Part shown: in pieces, positions 13,880-14,272 of the stretch
Layout: every line of letters starts with the position of its first letter
How positions within the stretch are numbered: position 1 is the first letter of the stretch
Origin: an uncultured Eubacteriales bacterium
Lineage (GTDB): Bacteria > Bacillota > Clostridia > TANB77 > CAG-508
DNA: 14,272 nt
Reading direction: 5' to 3'
NCBI GenBank assembly: GCA_902492015.1
Contig: CABUJR010000025.1
Location: 1-14,272 of the forward strand
Program-made: the position numbers and the translations under genes
The notes under the pieces: model-generated
Databases searched by the model: none
Told to the model about the DNA's origin: nothing
The model's input: the letters and a program-made list of their open reading frames with translations, nothing else

Positions 13880-14272
13880 ACTTCTAAAATATATATAAGT
13901 AATATTATTTATAAAACATATATGTCGTTAATTATTATTTGAAGTATTAGTAAAAAAGTTAAGGATTATACTTAGCATATATTTTTTTATATATAATATA
14001 GTAATTAACAAGGATAATTAAGTATATATAATTGATTATTAACTAAAGTAAATTAAAAAATAAGTGTTGAATCTTAATATAGAATTTAATTTAAATTTTA
14101 ATATAAAAAAATAAATTTAAAAAAATTTTAAAAAGGTATTGACTTTATTAAATTAAGGTGCTAAAATATCAAACGTTGTGTGACAAAATGTGATAAAAAA
14201 ATACAGATTTTGGCATAAAAAAACAGCCTTTAAAATTTTATAAAAAAATCTTTTAAAAATTTTAAAAAATGT
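13880..14272. other. Non-coding A+T-rich region downstream of eno
   Basis: About 390 bases with no supportable gene on either strand, full of short A/T palindromes. The only clear signal is a promoter near the right end. The last 100 bases look like the leader of a gene beyond the window, with the motif AAAAATTTTAAAAA occurring both before that promoter and at the window end. Confidence 0.5.
14139..14167 (+). promoter_or_regulatory. Sigma-A promoter reading out of the window
   Basis: TTGACT (14139-14144), a 17-base spacer and TAAAAT (14162-14167) match the consensus at 5 of 6 positions in each hexamer. Transcription would start near 14174. At least 98 bases of leader precede any gene, which must lie beyond 14272. 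Confidence 0.7.

Noticed and set aside
1..14272. CRISPR arrays, tRNA or rRNA genes, transposase genes
   Set aside because: No regularly spaced identical repeats with unique spacers, no cloverleaf or rRNA sequence and no transposase motif were seen on either strand.

Overview
The window is a very A+T-rich piece of a low-G+C Gram-positive chromosome. The signs are strong AGGAGG-type ribosome sites, near-exclusive use of AGA and ATA codons, frequent GTG/TTG starts, a DUF1189 membrane protein, and a DltB/DltD-like pair typical of the Bacillota. TGA is used as a stop (enolase gene) and TGG as Trp, so the code is standard and this is not a mycoplasma. An uncultured gut-type member of the Clostridia is the best guess, but species cannot be read from the sequence.

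Layout. (1) Positions 1-4356: a promoter and structured leader, then alanine racemase (alr), a DUF1189 membrane protein whose GTG start overlaps the alr stop, and the membrane protease FtsH, closed by a strong intrinsic terminator. (2) Positions 4370-11276: a clear sigma-A promoter (TTGAAA, 17 bases, TATTAT) followed by seven co-directional genes: MaoC-type hydratase, short-chain dehydrogenase, membrane-anchored SGNH protein, FkbH-type HAD-IIIC enzyme, acyl carrier protein, MBOAT acyltransferase and a second SGNH hydrolase. It ends at a bidirectional terminator. (3) Positions 11264-12177 on the minus strand: an RluA-family pseudouridine synthase whose promoter sits so close to its ATG that the mRNA is probably leaderless. 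(4) Positions 12400-13742: enolase with a TTG start. Its stop codon lies in the outer arm of a 152-base nested palindrome, which is followed by about 390 bases of non-coding DNA with a promoter pointing out of the window.

The most interesting part is the second region. Its parts match the dlt logic (activating enzyme, carrier protein, MBOAT, SGNH partner), but the D-alanine ligase DltA is replaced by an FkbH enzyme, a family known to load a glyceryl group from 1,3-bisphosphoglycerate onto a carrier protein. The MaoC and SDR enzymes could convert glyceryl-ACP to pyruvyl-ACP and then lactyl-ACP before the MBOAT and SGNH proteins pass the acyl group to a surface polymer. That route is an inference from gene content and chemistry; the product and the acceptor are unknown.

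Smaller points of note: a perfect hairpin placed between the ribosome site and the start codon of the dehydrogenase gene, a four-unit degenerate 35-base tandem repeat filling the fkbH-acp gap, unusual active-site substitutions in Alr and FtsH, and nested inverted repeats at the enolase 3' end.
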